Part shown: positions 1 through 8,253 of the stretch, in pieces
How positions within the stretch are numbered: the first letter of the stretch is position 1
Layout of the letters: each line of letters starts with the position of its first letter
Assembly: GCA_016926505.1 (NCBI GenBank)
Contig: JAFGOM010000030.1
Location: forward strand, 1-36,122
DNA: 36,122 bases
Reading direction: 5' to 3'
Origin: Methanospirillaceae archaeon
Lineage (GTDB): Archaea > Halobacteriota > Methanomicrobia > Methanomicrobiales > Methanospirillaceae
Notes under the pieces: generated by a model
The model's input: only the letters and a program-made list of their open reading frames with translations
Database searches by the model: none
Told to the model about the DNA's origin: nothing
Program-made: the position numbers and the translations under genes

Positions 1-87
1 GGATTATGAATACCTGGATTATGAATACCTGGATTATGAATACCTGGATTATGAATACCTGGATTATGAATACCTGGATTATGAATA
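1..87. repeat. 15-bp tandem repeat, about 5.8 copies, open at the window edge
   Basis: The unit GGATTATGAATACCT is repeated without error from base 1 to 75, with a partial sixth copy to base 87. The array starts at the window edge, so its true length is unknown. Copies are identical and have no spacers, so this is not a CRISPR. The unit is a multiple of three, but no gene runs through it. It lies downstream of the minus-strand methyltransferase gene. Confidence 0.95.
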
Positions 88-579
88 AAAATCAATAATA
101 CACCATTCATTTTGAATCTCACAAGTTGTTTATGTGATTTTATGCAATAGTCCCTGCATTCGGGTATTTGCATCGGAATACATGCTTTGCGTAAAAGAAA
201 TGGTTTGAATTAACACAGAAACATTGAAATTTCTACACCAAACTACTTGTAATGCAAATCACAATGCAAGATGAAATCAATGTCTAAATTGGAAATTCAG
301 GATCTCAGGATCCAGAAAAAGATCCTACATCGCAACGAGTCATAGTACCAGAAACCTCCAGTGGAAACAAAGGGGTTGGGGTATTTGTCCTCACTCCTGA
401 CTCATCTCTCTTATACAGGATCTCATACATGCAGATTATTACTGGTATTTTTAAGCGTCAGATTACGTTCTTTTCAATTGTACTCGTTCTCTTCTCATCT
501 TTTTCTATCTGAAACCAGGTAAAACATTTAAAATAAAACCAGGCATCAGGATAAAACCGAATCAGGATATAGACACTGC
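88..579. other. Intergenic stretch without recognised gene
   Basis: About 490 bp of AT-rich sequence between the 15-bp array and the stop codon of the minus-strand methyltransferase. I see no open frame with coding character, no tRNA-like fold and no clear inverted repeat. Confidence 0.5.
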
Positions 580-1254
580 TTATGAGAGGTATACCAACAG
601 CTCTTCTCTGAGATAAATTTCACCCTTTATCTTCATCTGCCAGGCATGTTCCTTTATTCTGACATGAAAATCTTCTCTCAATAACAGATCGATTTCATGT
701 TTAGTATAATAATGAGTAATTATTCCGTTCCCTCGCTGGAACGTGTTATTCTCTATCTCTTCTCCTTTTTTATACCGCATATCGCGGGTACTAAAAACGC
801 TCATAAATATTGTCCCCCCTGGTATCAGGATCCGTTTTATTTCTTTTACAAAGGATCGTCTCATTGGTTCTGTCAGATGATCACAGAGATGAACACCGAC
901 AATTGTATCAAACGATAAATTTTTAAAAGGAAGATCGCAGGCATCTGCCTGGACAATATCAAGTTTCCGATAGAGACTGGTATTTGCACGTGTTACCAGT
1001 AGAGCTGATCGTGCAATATCTAGTACGGTTATCCGGGTGAGATCCGGTGAATAGACCTGGATATTTTTTCCATTCCCAACACCCAGTTCGAGGATCCTTC
1101 CATGGGGAGAGACTGGAAAAGTATGTGCCGGATACTGCTTCCAGATACGACCCTTCTTCTGGTATTCCCATTCCCATGCAGTATATTGATCGATTGATCC
1201 CGATCGGGATGGTTGTTCACTGGATTTTTTCCGGTTTTCTTCTTCTCCGGACAT
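580..1254 (-). CDS. Class I SAM-dependent methyltransferase (substrate unknown)
   Basis: A 224-residue protein of the Methyltransf_11/25 type. Motif I is ILELGVGNGKN at about residues 54-64 and binds SAM. The acidic loop VLDIA follows, then QADACDLPF (motif II-like region) and a post-motif LIPGGTIFMSVF. It has no signal peptide or membrane segment and should be cytoplasmic. An ATG at 1254-1252 is preferred; a TTG one codon upstream is the only nearby alternative, and no clear Shine-Dalgarno is seen, as is common for archaeal single genes. The gene stands alone with tandem repeats on both sides. The substrate cannot be read from sequence; small-molecule and protein methyltransferases share this fold. 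Confidence 0.85.
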   Translation of the reverse strand: MSGEEENRKKSSEQPSRSGSIDQYTAWEWEYQKKGRIWKQYPAHTFPVSPHGRILELGVGNGKNIQVYSPDLTRITVLDIARSALLVTRANTSLYRKLDIVQADACDLPFKNLSFDTIVGVHLCDHLTEPMRRSFVKEIKRILIPGGTIFMSVFSTRDMRYKKGEEIENNTFQRGNGIITHYYTKHEIDLLLREDFHVRIKEHAWQMKIKGEIYLREELLVYLS

Positions 1255-1634
1255 CAATGGTATTTTATTCGTATCATTCTGTTAGCATGTTCATGATTAT
1301 TAGAGAGAATTGCTTTTTCTGGATTGTATATATTGATATAAACAATAAATTCTCTAGTTCCTTCATTTTATAACCCCTATGACACAACCCCTATGACACA
1401 ACCCCTATGACACAACCCCTATGACACAACCCCTATGACACAACTCCAATAATACAACCCCAACGAGAAGTTCCTTCTTTCCACGGAAAGTATGGGTATC
1501 TGTTACTGGTATTTCTGAACATTCTGTTTTATTATCATATTATATCAGTTGACACCATCCGATCGTTCTCAAAACAGGTTCTGATTTTCGATGCGACAAC
1601 CAGTTTAAGGAGCAGGTCACACCTTATACCAGCG
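1255..1634. other. Intergenic region between methyltransferase and ycaO, with a possible promoter
   Basis: The 380-bp gap is the divergent promoter region for the methyltransferase (minus) and ycaO (plus). It contains the 14-bp tandem array at 1372-1455. A TATA-like stretch, ATCATATTATATCAG, sits near 1535-1550, about 90 bp before the ycaO start. No gene was seen. Confidence 0.4.
1372..1455. repeat. 14-bp tandem repeat, five exact copies plus one degenerate
   Basis: The unit AACCCCTATGACAC occurs five times exactly (1372-1441). A decayed sixth copy is at 1442-1455 (AACTCCAATAATAC) and a fragment begins at 1456. There are no spacers. Its unit differs in length and sequence from the 15-bp array at 1-87. 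Decay is at the ycaO-proximal end only. It lies upstream of the methyltransferase ATG and about 180 bp before ycaO, so copy-number change could alter promoter spacing. Confidence 0.95.
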
Positions 1635-2855
1635 ATGTTACTCTCCCCCTGCAGGAAATTATACAAAAAAGAGACTCACCGGGCAGTATCCCCGGAAGAG
1701 ACACTTAATCGTGTAGAATCTTTTGCCCCGGTCTGTGGAATTACCCGTGTCGCAGATATCACTGATCTCGATCGGATAGGTATCCCGGTCTTCTCCTGTA
1801 TCAGACCATCGGCAGCCAGAGGAGCAATATCAGTCTATAATGGGAAAGGGGTTACCGAGATTACTGCCCGGGTATCTGCTATCATGGAAGGAATCGAACG
1901 GTTCTCTGCAGAACCGGACGGTCATGAGATCCTGCTTGATTCATTCAGTTCACTCTCCAAAAACGAGAATGCCCTGGCCCCCCGGGATCTTATCATTCCG
2001 AGGGGGACAAATCATGATGACCTCTATCCCTGGATGAGAGGGTATGATATCATGAACAATGAACCGATCTGGGTTCCTGCTCATGCAGTCAGTCACCCGG
2101 TTCCCGAGGATTACACCCCCCTGTTTAAAACCAATACGAACGGTCTTGCCTCGGGAAATACCATTGAGGAGGCAATATACCATGCCCTGTGTGAGATAAT
2201 TGAACGTGATGCCTGGTCACTTGTTGAAGCATCCCATAATGCCGGTCCGGTTATCCAGGATATCGAAGATCCGACTGCTCTTGATCTGCTCTCACGGTTT
2301 GAGGATGCTGGAGTTCGTGTTCTTCTTCGCGATATCACCAGTGATATCGGTATCCCGACGGTTGCTGCAGTAGCCGATGATCTGCAATTAAGAGATCCAG
2401 CACTGCTCACTATCGGGATGGGGACGCACAGTTGTCCTGAAGTAGCGATATTTCGTGCCCTGACTGAGGTCGCCCAGAGCAGGGCAACGCAGATCCACGG
2501 AGCACGGGAGGATACCACAGAGGGATTGTTAAAGGCAAAGATTGGATATGAACGGACAAAACGGATCAACCGGAAATGGTTCTCTGAAACCGAGACGGTT
2601 CAGTACCGTGATATCTCCCGGTACGAGAGCGATGATTTTCTTCATGAGATTTTGTATATCACCGAAAAGCTCGCCGCTGTCGGATGCAGCCGGGTCATTG
2701 TCTCTGATTTAACCCTGCCGGACATTGGTGTTCCCGTGGTACGGGTCATTGTTCCGGGACTTGAGATGTATGCCGTAGATTCCGCACGAATGGGAGACCG
2801 ATGCAGATATGCCAGCCGTCGTAGTCTATCTGGGGCCAAGTCTGTCGGTTCATGA
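1635..2855 (+). CDS. ycaO: YcaO-type McrA-glycine thioamidation protein
   Basis: A 406-residue YcaO cyclodehydratase-like protein. YcaO enzymes activate a peptide amide with ATP; in methanogens the YcaO-TfuA pair is needed to form the thioglycine in the alpha subunit of methyl-coenzyme M reductase. Family signatures visible are GVTEITARVSAIMEGIERF (about residues 72-90), NTIEEAIYHALCEIIERDA (about 175-193) and the CPEVAIFRALTEVAQSRA region, whose Glu residues normally bind ATP-Mg. The C-terminal proline-rich tail of azoline-forming YcaOs is absent, as expected for a thioamide enzyme. Its last 47 bp overlap tfuA, so the two are translationally coupled. The start is an ATG after a long upstream gap. 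The assignment to McrA rests on family and context. Confidence 0.93.
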   Translation: MLLSPCRKLYKKETHRAVSPEETLNRVESFAPVCGITRVADITDLDRIGIPVFSCIRPSAARGAISVYNGKGVTEITARVSAIMEGIERFSAEPDGHEILLDSFSSLSKNENALAPRDLIIPRGTNHDDLYPWMRGYDIMNNEPIWVPAHAVSHPVPEDYTPLFKTNTNGLASGNTIEEAIYHALCEIIERDAWSLVEASHNAGPVIQDIEDPTALDLLSRFEDAGVRVLLRDITSDIGIPTVAAVADDLQLRDPALLTIGMGTHSCPEVAIFRALTEVAQSRATQIHGAREDTTEGLLKAKIGYERTKRINRKWFSETETVQYRDISRYESDDFLHEILYITEKLAAVGCSRVIVSDLTLPDIGVPVVRVIVPGLEMYAVDSARMGDRCRYASRRSLSGAKSVGS

Positions 2856-3465
2856 GGCAGAAGAGATACTTCCCTCTGCCGATTATCTCCCCCCGGTAAA
2901 AAGAGGAGATTTAGGGGCACTATCTGCCAGGAATCCTGATATTGTCGGTATCATTGATGGAGTCTTCTTCCAGGATGCAGCGGTCGGCCACCGTGAGATC
3001 CTCTCACTGCTCGAAGCTGGTGTTACGGTTATCGGTGCATCCAGCATGGGAGCACTTCGTGCCGTTGAACTCCTGCCGTTCGGGATGATCGGAATCGGAA
3101 AGGTCTTTTGCATGTACCGGGATGGGATTGTGATTTCTGATGACGAGGTGGCTCTCATCTGTGATCCGATCTCACATACACCTCTTTCAGAGGCCCTTGT
3201 TAATATCAGGGTGACACTTGATGACGCAGCAGAAAAAGGGATTTTTTCGTCTGATGATGCAGGTCTCATCTTAAAGACTGCTCAACAGATCTATTATCCC
3301 GAGAGGACCTATGAGACGATCCTTTCCCGGTGCCGGGGAGAGCTTCGGTCGGTATCGGTGGATGATGCCCTCGTATGGCTGCAGCATAACCGGATAGACC
3401 AGAAGAGGGCAGATGCAATCGAAGCGATTACCTCTATCAGGGATCAGTTCTTCAGTGGTACCTGA
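2809..3465 (+). CDS. tfuA: TfuA-like partner of YcaO
   Basis: A 218-residue TfuA-domain protein. The hallmark GASSMGALRAVEL lies at about residues 77-89, after an N-terminal VVVYLGPSLS. TfuA proteins work with YcaO in ribosomal thioamide formation and are proposed to deliver sulfide or recruit sulfur. The ATG lies inside ycaO with a GGGAG-type ribosome site just upstream, so the reading frames overlap by 47 bp. This overlap and order match known methanogen ycaO-tfuA loci. It is cytoplasmic, with no membrane segment. It is followed after 65 bp by a ThiS/MoaD-like sulfur carrier, which may or may not belong to the same pathway. Confidence 0.92.
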   Translation: MPAVVVYLGPSLSVHEAEEILPSADYLPPVKRGDLGALSARNPDIVGIIDGVFFQDAAVGHREILSLLEAGVTVIGASSMGALRAVELLPFGMIGIGKVFCMYRDGIVISDDEVALICDPISHTPLSEALVNIRVTLDDAAEKGIFSSDDAGLILKTAQQIYYPERTYETILSRCRGELRSVSVDDALVWLQHNRIDQKRADAIEAITSIRDQFFSGT

Positions 3466-3530
3466 TATATCTGGTATCAAACAGAAATGAGTTCATTATT
3501 GAGAGGCACGCAAAAAGAGTGAGGATAGAG

Positions 3531-3809
3531 ATGAAAGTTACGATTCGTGCATTCGCACGCTTTAAGGATATTTTCGGGGAGATAAACGAGATTACTCTTC
3601 CGGAGTCAGCATCACTCTCTGATGCACTCTCCGACTTTGCTACAGGGTTTCCCGATGGATCAGGAGCCCTCTTCTCAGAGGACGGAGCAGTTCATCCTTA
3701 CATTTTTGTCATGGTTAACCGGGTCCGGATTCCAGAGAAGGATATCTCATCACAGGTTTTGTCAGAGGGTGATGAGGTTGTTATCTATCCCCCGGTATCA
3801 GGAGGATAA
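3531..3809 (+). CDS. moaD: MoaD/ThiS-family ubiquitin-like sulfur carrier
   Basis: A 92-residue beta-grasp protein ending in the diagnostic Gly-Gly tail (PPVSGG), the site of adenylation and thiocarboxylation in MoaD and ThiS. The start MKVTIRAFARFKDIFG is typical of MoaD. An upstream in-frame GTG at 3519 would add four residues, but the purine-rich GAGGATAGAG directly before the ATG at 3531 acts better as ribosome site. The stop is followed after one base by moaE, whose ribosome site overlaps the Gly-Gly codons. As MoaD it is the small subunit of molybdopterin synthase. Its nearness to ycaO-tfuA makes a second role as sulfur donor worth testing. Confidence 0.9.
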   Translation: MKVTIRAFARFKDIFGEINEITLPESASLSDALSDFATGFPDGSGALFSEDGAVHPYIFVMVNRVRIPEKDISSQVLSEGDEVVIYPPVSGG

Positions 3810-3810
3810 G

Positions 3811-4200
3811 ATGATTGCGATAACCCCTGATACCATTAATATAGCAGAGATGATTTCTGCTGCCATTCGTCCCGAAGCCGGTGGGATGGTCATATTTCTC
3901 GGGACGGTCAGGGATGACGGTATCGAGGCCCTTGACTGCGAGTCCTTTCACGAGGTTGCTCTTGCCGATCTTAATTCCCTTGCCGCAGAGGCACAGGAAC
4001 GGTTTTCTCTCTGTTCGGTCGACATCGTGCACCGGATTGGAAGGCTTGCCATTACTGAGCCGATTGTTCTCATCATCGTGACAGCTTCCCATCGTGACGA
4101 GGCATACGAGGGATCGCGGTATATCCTTGATAAGATCAAGGAGTATGTTCCGATTTGGAAGAGAGAGATTACCGGCGGGAGTGAGCGGTGGATTCACTGA
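3811..4200 (+). CDS. moaE: Molybdopterin synthase catalytic subunit
   Basis: A 129-residue MoaE. The conserved FLGTVRDDG appears at about residues 27-35, an ESFHEVA segment stands where MoaE carries its YE.Y..MA motif, and the C-terminal KEYVPIWKRE carries the lysines that form the active site with the MoaD tail. It converts cyclic pyranopterin monophosphate to molybdopterin. The start ATG at 3811 has GGAGGAT 3-9 bases upstream, inside the last codons of moaD. A longer open frame begins at 3622 but runs through moaD and is not used. Methanogens need this cofactor for formylmethanofuran dehydrogenase and formate dehydrogenase. Confidence 0.93.
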   Translation: MIAITPDTINIAEMISAAIRPEAGGMVIFLGTVRDDGIEALDCESFHEVALADLNSLAAEAQERFSLCSVDIVHRIGRLAITEPIVLIIVTASHRDEAYEGSRYILDKIKEYVPIWKREITGGSERWIH

Positions 4201-4300
4201 CTGTATGAAAAGTGGGTGAACAGCTTCGTTGGGTTATACCTTCCATAATTATTGGAAAAGTCATTCGAATGAGTTGTGAGATTGAGAAAAAAACCCATTT

Positions 4301-4418
4301 GAGGTGGTTGCGAGAATACCATTTTTCGATACAATAAGGAAAATCTACTGTGCGAATGACGAACATACACTCTAAATTAACCCAATAATACGAATAAAAT
4401 CATTTATGCACCAGCCTC
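4301..4418. mobile_element. Diverged copy of the palindromic MITE found at 9988-10107
   Basis: The left end reads GAGGTGGTTGC and the right end GCACCAGCCTC, an imperfect terminal inverted repeat. The left half contains TCGATACAATAAGG, identical to the reverse complement of bases in the right half of the element at 9988-10107. The right half, read in reverse complement, gives GCATAAATGATTTTATTCGT, close to that element's left half. Length is 118 bp against 120 bp. No target duplication is clear, so this is an older, decayed insertion in inverted orientation. It lies about 100 bp after moaE. Confidence 0.7.
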
Positions 4419-4920
4419 ATAACAGCCTCTATGTTCAATGCTCTTTCGAAAAGGAATAATTTTTTATTTTCCTCTTGATTTTTTCTCTTTTATTTCGTCT
4501 GTATCCGGCACGGTTTTTGTGGATTTGCTGCTTCGAGTTACATCCCGGGTTTATTATCTGCATCATCATCTGCATCTGGGAATGGCAATTACAGGTTATA
4601 ATAGATATGATGATGAACATGTCGGGTTTACCCATTTTTCTGTCCTCTTGTTTTCTTGCCTGAACAGGTTCTCTTTATCGTTTCAATGGCCTTTGGCAGA
4701 TCTGAATGCCTGGCACAATCAGACGATGAAATAAGTAAGCAATGGATTTTCAGATCAATCACTCCCAACTCAGTCATCAGAATAATCTGTAGACAAAAGA
4801 TGATTATGATGCAGTATACTTCCGATATCGATTGTGTATCCCATCTGTGATAACCGTTCTTTATGTTTCTCTGTTTCAAAGGCTACCATTATTACTGGAA
4901 AAACTCCATACTCAGGAGGT
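4419..4920. other. AT-rich intergenic region before the serine hydrolase
   Basis: About 500 bp with no convincing gene. Some open frames cross it but lack coding character. A 52-codon frame on the minus strand (4928 to 4770) reads PVIMVAFETEKHKERL, faintly like the middle of a receiver domain, and could be debris; I do not call it a gene. A partial IS-end-like ACAGCCTC at 4422-4429 follows the MITE copy directly. Confidence 0.35.
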
Positions 4921-6909
4921 ATGTGCATTTTCCAACGAGGATCTCTGAAAACCGGGAGGTTTCTGAGACATCTCTCTTGTATACTCCTATTTCTCCTGGC
5001 TTTTTTTTGTCTCTGCTCTCCCGGTTATGCAGAAGAATCTGAACATGATTTTAGAACAGATGCAATAATTACGTCTGAAATAGAACATTTCTTTGATTTC
5101 GCCGTACCGGCAGGATTAGCACGATATAATATTCCCGGAGCCACGGTTTCCTTTGTACAGGATGGTGAGATGATCTTTGCCAGGGGATATGGTTATTCAG
5201 ATATCGAAAACAAAACCCCCGTGATCCCTGAAAAGACTCTCTTCCCCATCGGATCGATTACGAAGCTCTTTACCTGGACAGCGGTTATGCAGCTGGTAGA
5301 AGAAGAAAAAATAGACCTTGATATCGATATAAATACCTATCTTACCGACTTTTCTCTCCCTGCCACCTATCCAAAAAACCCTATCACCATGAGAGACCTG
5401 ATGACTCATTCGGCAGGATTTGAGGAACAGGAGAAACATATGGCGGTCAGGGCCGTAGATGATCTCTATTCATTCAGAACATACTGCAGAGAGAGTATAC
5501 CTGCCCGGGTATATCCTCCCGGAACTATTACATCATATTCAAATTACGGAACTACCCTTGCAGCAGTCGTCATCGAAGATATCACCGGCATACCTTATGA
5601 CCGGTACCTGCATGAACAGATACTCGTGCCACTTGCAATGAACCGTACCTGGTATTCCTACACCCTTCCACCTGATACAGCGAAAAACCTCTCGTCTGGT
5701 TTCCATTATGAGGGAGGGAAAAATGTACCTGTCCCTGACTCGGTATATGTTATCGGACCGGCAGGGATCATTAGTTCCACAGCAACCGATATGGCACATT
5801 TCCTTTCTGCTCACATGGAAAACGGGACTTTTCACAATACTGCTATCCTCTCAGAAAATACCACAAAACTCATGCATGCCCCGGCTTTTTCGAATGATCC
5901 CCGGGTCAGCAGTATGTGTCTCGGGTTTTACGAGATGTACCTGAATGGAGAGAGGATACTTACCCATGGCGGAGATACCGATACTTTCCATTCCCTTCTT
6001 GTGCTTCTGCCTGACCGGAAGACAGGATTTTTTGTATCATATAATAGTCCGGGCGGGAATGAAGCACGAAACGAGCTGGTGACTGAATTCATGGATACCT
6101 TCTATCAGGCAGAGAACACGATGCCCGAAACCATTCCGGATACTATCTCCCACCAATCAAAATATGCAGGAGCATATCAGTCTACCCGGCATAATTACCA
6201 GGCATTTGAGTATTATCTGATGCCGCCGCAACAGGTCAGGATCGAGGACGGGGGAGAAGGGAGGCTGGTGATTAAGAGAGAAGGGAAACCTTCTTCAACA
6301 TATACTGAGATTTCTCCGGGGATTTTCACCCAGTCATCCGATAAACCAGAATATACAGGTAATATGATCTTTCGCGAGGATGAAACAGGCACGGTGAATT
6401 TCCTTTGTATTGAGAATGTTCCAATCTTTGCATTCGAACGAGTACCATGGTACGGGACCATTTTGTTTACCGATTGGATGAAAAATATCGGAATTATCAT
6501 TCTCCTGACCATGTTTATATGGCCGGTATCAGCATTATTCCGGAGAGTGTATGGTATTTCAGATACTGAAGAGAAACCGGCAGCGACATATGCCAGGCTT
6601 ATGGCAGGAGCTGCAGCAATCCTCTTTCTCTTCTTTGTCTTGTTTCTCCTTCCGGCGGTAACAGGTGATGTATCCCTTATTAAGAGATATATGGAGGAAC
6701 AAGCGGTTCCCCTGATCATACAACTGGTCATGACCCTCCCGGTGATTGCCGTTGTTTTAACCGTCATTGCTTCAGTTTTCATGATTCTTATATGGAAAGA
6801 GAACTGCTGGACGATATGGTCCAGGCTCCATTATACTCTCATTGTTCTCGGGCTGTATATGATGACATGGTGGGTGAATTTCTGGAATCTCTTTGTATTC
6901 AGACTATAG
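4921..6909 (+). CDS. Membrane-anchored serine hydrolase, beta-lactamase/PBP (class C-like) fold
   Basis: A 662-residue protein with an N-terminal signal segment (about residues 17-37, ending GYAEE) followed by a serine beta-lactamase-fold domain. The catalytic triad motifs are SITK (Ser112, Lys115), YSN (206-208) and HGG (349-351). After about residue 420 comes a linker and lipocalin-like region, then four predicted membrane helices near the C-terminus (about 520-660). It therefore acts outside the cell, tethered at both ends. Members of this fold hydrolyse peptides, esters or D-amino-acid bonds; methanogens lack murein, so a peptidase or esterase role is more likely than antibiotic resistance. 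AGGAGG lies only one base before the ATG, so the start is not certain; the frame is open back to 4834. Confidence 0.88.
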   Translation: MCIFQRGSLKTGRFLRHLSCILLFLLAFFCLCSPGYAEESEHDFRTDAIITSEIEHFFDFAVPAGLARYNIPGATVSFVQDGEMIFARGYGYSDIENKTPVIPEKTLFPIGSITKLFTWTAVMQLVEEEKIDLDIDINTYLTDFSLPATYPKNPITMRDLMTHSAGFEEQEKHMAVRAVDDLYSFRTYCRESIPARVYPPGTITSYSNYGTTLAAVVIEDITGIPYDRYLHEQILVPLAMNRTWYSYTLPPDTAKNLSSGFHYEGGKNVPVPDSVYVIGPAGIISSTATDMAHFLSAHMENGTFHNTAILSENTTKLMHAPAFSNDPRVSSMCLGFYEMYLNGERILTHGGDTDTFHSLLVLLPDRKTGFFVSYNSPGGNEARNELVTEFMDTFYQAENTMPETIPDTISHQSKYAGAYQSTRHNYQAFEYYLMPPQQVRIEDGGEGRLVIKREGKPSSTYTEISPGIFTQSSDKPEYTGNMIFREDETGTVNFLCIENVPIFAFERVPWYGTILFTDWMKNIGIIILLTMFIWPVSALFRRVYGISDTEEKPAATYARLMAGAAAILFLFFVLFLLPAVTGDVSLIKRYMEEQAVPLIIQLVMTLPVIAVVLTVIASVFMILIWKENCWTIWSRLHYTLIVLGLYMMTWWVNFWNLFVFRL

Positions 6910-6927
6910 AGAGATAAGACAGGTCTG

Positions 6928-6941
6928 TTTTTTCTTTTTTT
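6928..6941 (+). terminator. T-tract terminator after the serine hydrolase gene
   Basis: Two runs of six or more T separated by a single C begin 19 bases after the stop codon. Oligo-T tracts without a strong hairpin are the usual archaeal termination signal. Confidence 0.55.
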
Positions 6942-7195
6942 CATTTGTGTTGTTCTCTGGTGCAATTCATCGGGTATTGTGTCTGTTGCATAAAGGAAAT
7001 ATAAATTAAAATACTCTTATAATAATAAACCACAGAGCAAGTCTCACCATTTATTACTGTAATACGCTTTCAAAGGATGTTAATATTCTTCAATAACTTC
7101 ATTTTATGCTTGAATATATTTGCGATTCGTTGATATATCACATTTTAACCATTAAATGTATAACCTTTATCTGTACAATTTAAATGTACATGTAC

Positions 7196-7630
7196 TTAAC
7201 TATATAGAGAATGACGCAAATATATATGTATAATTCTAACGAATCCAGACATGTCGGATCTGTGAATCAACAAACCCTCATTCCAATAGATACGATGTAT
7301 TTGTGAAGTAAGTTTTTTATTTTCCTGTTTAAGGTGCTCATTTTGAGATTTGAGAGAAGAGGATTGAGAGATGAGGTCTTCGTTTTCTGCTTTTAGTAAA
7401 CGAAGTTCGGCTTCATAATTCTCAATGCAAATTTCAAGGGTGGTAAGAGTTGTTTTCAATGCTTGGTTTTCTGATTGAATGGTATGGATCTCGTCTTGTA
7501 ACTGTGCAATGATCTGCTCTTGTTCAACAAGTTGACGATAAAGATTACAATGATAATTGATGACCTCAGGAGAGATGGCCGATGTTTGTCGGTTATCCAA
7601 TTCAAAATGACTGATGAGGGAATTCATCAT
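7196..7630 (-). CDS. Small coiled-coil protein, unknown function
   Basis: A 144-residue AT-rich open frame. Residues about 35-115 form a leucine-zipper-like coiled coil rich in E, Q, L and N (for example LRLLKAENEDLISQ). There is no signal peptide or known catalytic motif. N-terminal segments of some transposases and small partner proteins look like this, but no transposase domain follows. The ATG pair at the start is preceded by AT-rich sequence. It is isolated, between an IS-end remnant region and the serine hydrolase gene, and may be a real orphan gene or a remnant. Confidence 0.45.
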   Translation of the reverse strand: MMNSLISHFELDNRQTSAISPEVINYHCNLYRQLVEQEQIIAQLQDEIHTIQSENQALKTTLTTLEICIENYEAELRLLKAENEDLISQSSSLKSQNEHLKQENKKLTSQIHRIYWNEGLLIHRSDMSGFVRIIHIYLRHSLYS

Positions 7631-7966
7631 TTGTTAATTACATATTTGTACTCATTATATAAGGATCTTGCCATTATGGGGTTTAATTTTGAATTAAGAA
7701 GAATTATGAGTAGATATGGTGTGATGTGTGTAATGAGAAAAATTAGGAGGCTGAATAGGTAAAAAAAACACTAATGAAACGAATTACAGGCAAATTCATG
7801 AAAATAAATCTCTCCTTTTTTCAAATTTCAGATGCATTTTTATGAGTAATCTTTCCCCACATAAGATTTACTTGATCGTTTTCATTCGTCGGGTTTGAGG
7901 CTTTGCCCCTCATCGAATTTTGTCACATTCTTTCTAGAATTCTCATATTTTTGGGATTTTTTATTT

Positions 7967-7979
7967 GTGCAACAGCCTC
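7967..7979. repeat. Solo IS/MITE terminal repeat end
   Basis: TGTGCAACAGCCTC matches the right terminal inverted repeat of the MITE at 9988-10107 at nearly every position, in the same orientation. Sequence to its left (TTTTTGGGATTTTTTATT) does not match the MITE body, so this is more likely the remaining end of a related full-length insertion sequence. Confidence 0.45.
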
Positions 7980-8043
7980 TAATATTGTAGTTATACGAAA
8001 AATATACGAAAAATTCAATCTGCTCGTGAGTGATGTGGTCTGA

Positions 8044-8241
8044 AAGGATCCAGCAGATCTGATTGGTTCTAAAAATTCAGCTGAATGCAAGCGGCTTCAC
8101 GTAACAAGAGCAAAAATTGGTGATTTACGAAATATCAACACGAAGAATAAATGTGTTGTTGGGAGGGAATATCCTGACAAACGTGAGAGAATACGAAAAC
8201 AGAAAATCAGAGCGATTGTAGATTTTTTGCTTTCATTCTGA
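8044..8241 (+). pseudogene. Startless 65-codon open frame, possible gene remnant
   Basis: Between an in-frame TGA at 8041 and TGA at 8239 the frame is open and reads a basic peptide including HVTRAKIGDLRNINTKNK and PDKRERIRKQK. It has no ATG, GTG or TTG near its beginning. Position next to a solo IS end suggests the tail of a lost transposase or of a gene broken by one, but I do not recognise the family. Confidence 0.25.
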
Positions 8242-8253
8242 ATTGTTGCATCT

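Noticed and set aside
1-1455. Tandem arrays as CRISPR
   Set aside because: Copies are contiguous with no spacers and units are 14-15 bp, too short for CRISPR repeats; no cas genes are present.
2111-2569. Minus-strand open frame opposite ycaO
   Set aside because: It is a shadow of the ycaO frame, with Ser/Arg-rich translation and no family pattern.
4438-4734. Two overlapping plus-strand frames in the gap before the serine hydrolase
   Set aside because: Translations are rich in Phe, Cys and Leu as expected of random AT-rich sequence; no ribosome site or family match.
4770-4928. Possible receiver-domain remnant on the minus strand
   Set aside because: Only a PVIMVAFETEKHKERL phrase is suggestive and no phosphoacceptor region is present; too weak to call.
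6213-6782. Minus-strand open frame opposite the serine hydrolase
   Set aside because: It follows the codon structure of the real gene on the plus strand and has low-complexity translation.
7520-7762. 80-residue plus-strand frame
   Set aside because: It overlaps the coiled-coil ORF on the other strand and its translation has no pattern.
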